This document shows positions 63,741 through 64,000 of a DNA stretch of 64,000 nucleotides, piece by piece. The stretch comes from Rhizobiales bacterium dw_265 (lineage in GTDB: Bacteria > Pseudomonadota > Alphaproteobacteria > Micropepsales > Micropepsaceae). The stretch covers positions 124,001-188,000 of the forward strand of contig JAAVUU010000002.1 of the NCBI GenBank assembly GCA_018449595.1, read 5' to 3'. The translations under genes and the position numbers were made by a program. Position 1 is the stretch's first letter, and each line of letters opens with the position of its first letter. Under the pieces are notes generated by a model. That model was not told where the DNA came from and did no database searches. It worked only from the letters and a program-made list of their open reading frames with translations.

Positions 63741-64000
63741 ATGACTCTTTCCTTCACCGGCCGCAAACGCCTTCGCAAGACCTTCGGCAAGATCCAGGAG
63801 ATCGCGCAGATGCCGAACCTCATCGAGGTTCAGCGCACGTCCTACGATCAGTTCCTGCAGCTGGTGAAGGGCGATGTCCGCAAGGATGAAGGCCTGGAAG
63901 CGGTATTCCGCCAGGTGTTCCCGATCAAGGATTTCTCGGAATCCTCACTGCTGGAATATGTGGATTACCACTTCGAGGAACCCAAGTACGACGTCGAGGA
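63741..64000 (+). CDS. rpoB: RNA polymerase beta subunit (partial, 5' end only)
   Basis: RpoB is the large catalytic-core subunit of RNA polymerase. Only the first 86 codons are in the window. The N-terminus [18 protein letters not shown] and the following [17 protein letters not shown] are diagnostic. It follows rplL across a 180-bp gap holding a strong hairpin. Confidence 0.97.
   Translation, partial: MTLSFTGRKRLRKTFGKIQEIAQMPNLIEVQRTSYDQFLQLVKGDVRKDEGLEAVFRQVFPIKDFSESSLLEYVDYHFEEPKYDVE

Overview
This is a 64 kb, GC-rich stretch of chromosomal core genome from an alphaproteobacterium. The gene orders point that way: dnaA-dnaN-recF with rpsT, mutM, ubiE-ubiB and coaBC-dut close by; rpoZ-rsh-pyrE-pdxJ-acpS-lepB-rnc-era-recO; gatCAB; and tuf-trnW-secE-nusG-rplKA-rplJL-rpoB. 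A member of, or near, Caulobacterales/Micropepsales is plausible but cannot be settled from the window. No phage, integrase, CRISPR array or rRNA operon is visible.

Layout. 1-4.6 kb is the replication-initiation locus (recF, dnaN, dnaA, a rhodanese) followed by an AT-rich gap that is a candidate oriC, then rpsT. 4.9-16 kb holds an enoyl-CoA hydratase, mutM, ubiE-ubiB, a MATE pump, a PAS_5 protein, a GDPD and the operon coaBC-dut-rrf2-cysK. 16-21 kb carries an esterase and the tightly packed cluster glpD / lipid kinase / AGPS-like flavoprotein. 21-31 kb holds rpmG, rnr, topA, dprA, plsY, a probable non-catalytic dihydroorotase and pyrB. 31-45 kb contains an MFS transporter, ruvX, gatCAB, a 25-residue lysine-rich peptide gene, a GST, a Sel1 protein, slt, dapA, smpB, a broken GIY-YIG gene inside a palindromic element, a VOC protein, a family-5 uracil-DNA glycosylase, a NYN protein, folK and rpoZ. 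45-57 kb is the (p)ppGpp synthetase/hydrolase, a DUF1311 protein, pyrE, a VapBC pair, pdxJ-acpS-lepB-rnc-era-recO-parC and an L,D-transpeptidase. 57-64 kb is rlmB, tRNA-Tyr, tRNA-Gly, tuf, tRNA-Trp and the secE-to-rpoB translation/transcription operon, cut at the right edge inside rpoB.

Functional themes are replication and repair (dnaA, dnaN, recF, recO, mutM, UDG, dprA, topA, parC, ruvX), translation (gatCAB, rpsT, rpmG, tuf, L11/L1/L10/L7-L12, smpB, era, rnc, rlmB), pyrimidine synthesis (pyrB, pyrC', pyrE), and cell-envelope or lipid metabolism (plsY, glpD, lipid kinase, slt, L,D-transpeptidase, lepB, acpS).

The non-routine content is mostly between genes. At least four kinds of palindromic repeat occur in the gaps. 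One pair of inverted arms encloses a doubly frameshifted GIY-YIG gene (about 42.0-42.4 kb) while a similar pair with no gene occurs at 50.0 kb. A 28-nt-period array of GNRA-type hairpins lies in the tuf leader. There are several very small genes, including a Lys/Ala-rich 25-mer and a 26-residue membrane peptide. Two enzymes carry notable active-site changes: PyrC' has lost its metal ligands and RNase III lacks a conserved Asp. I did not find a convincing new multi-gene defence or metabolic system; the palindromic GIY-YIG element and the glpD/kinase/AGPS-like cluster are the best leads.
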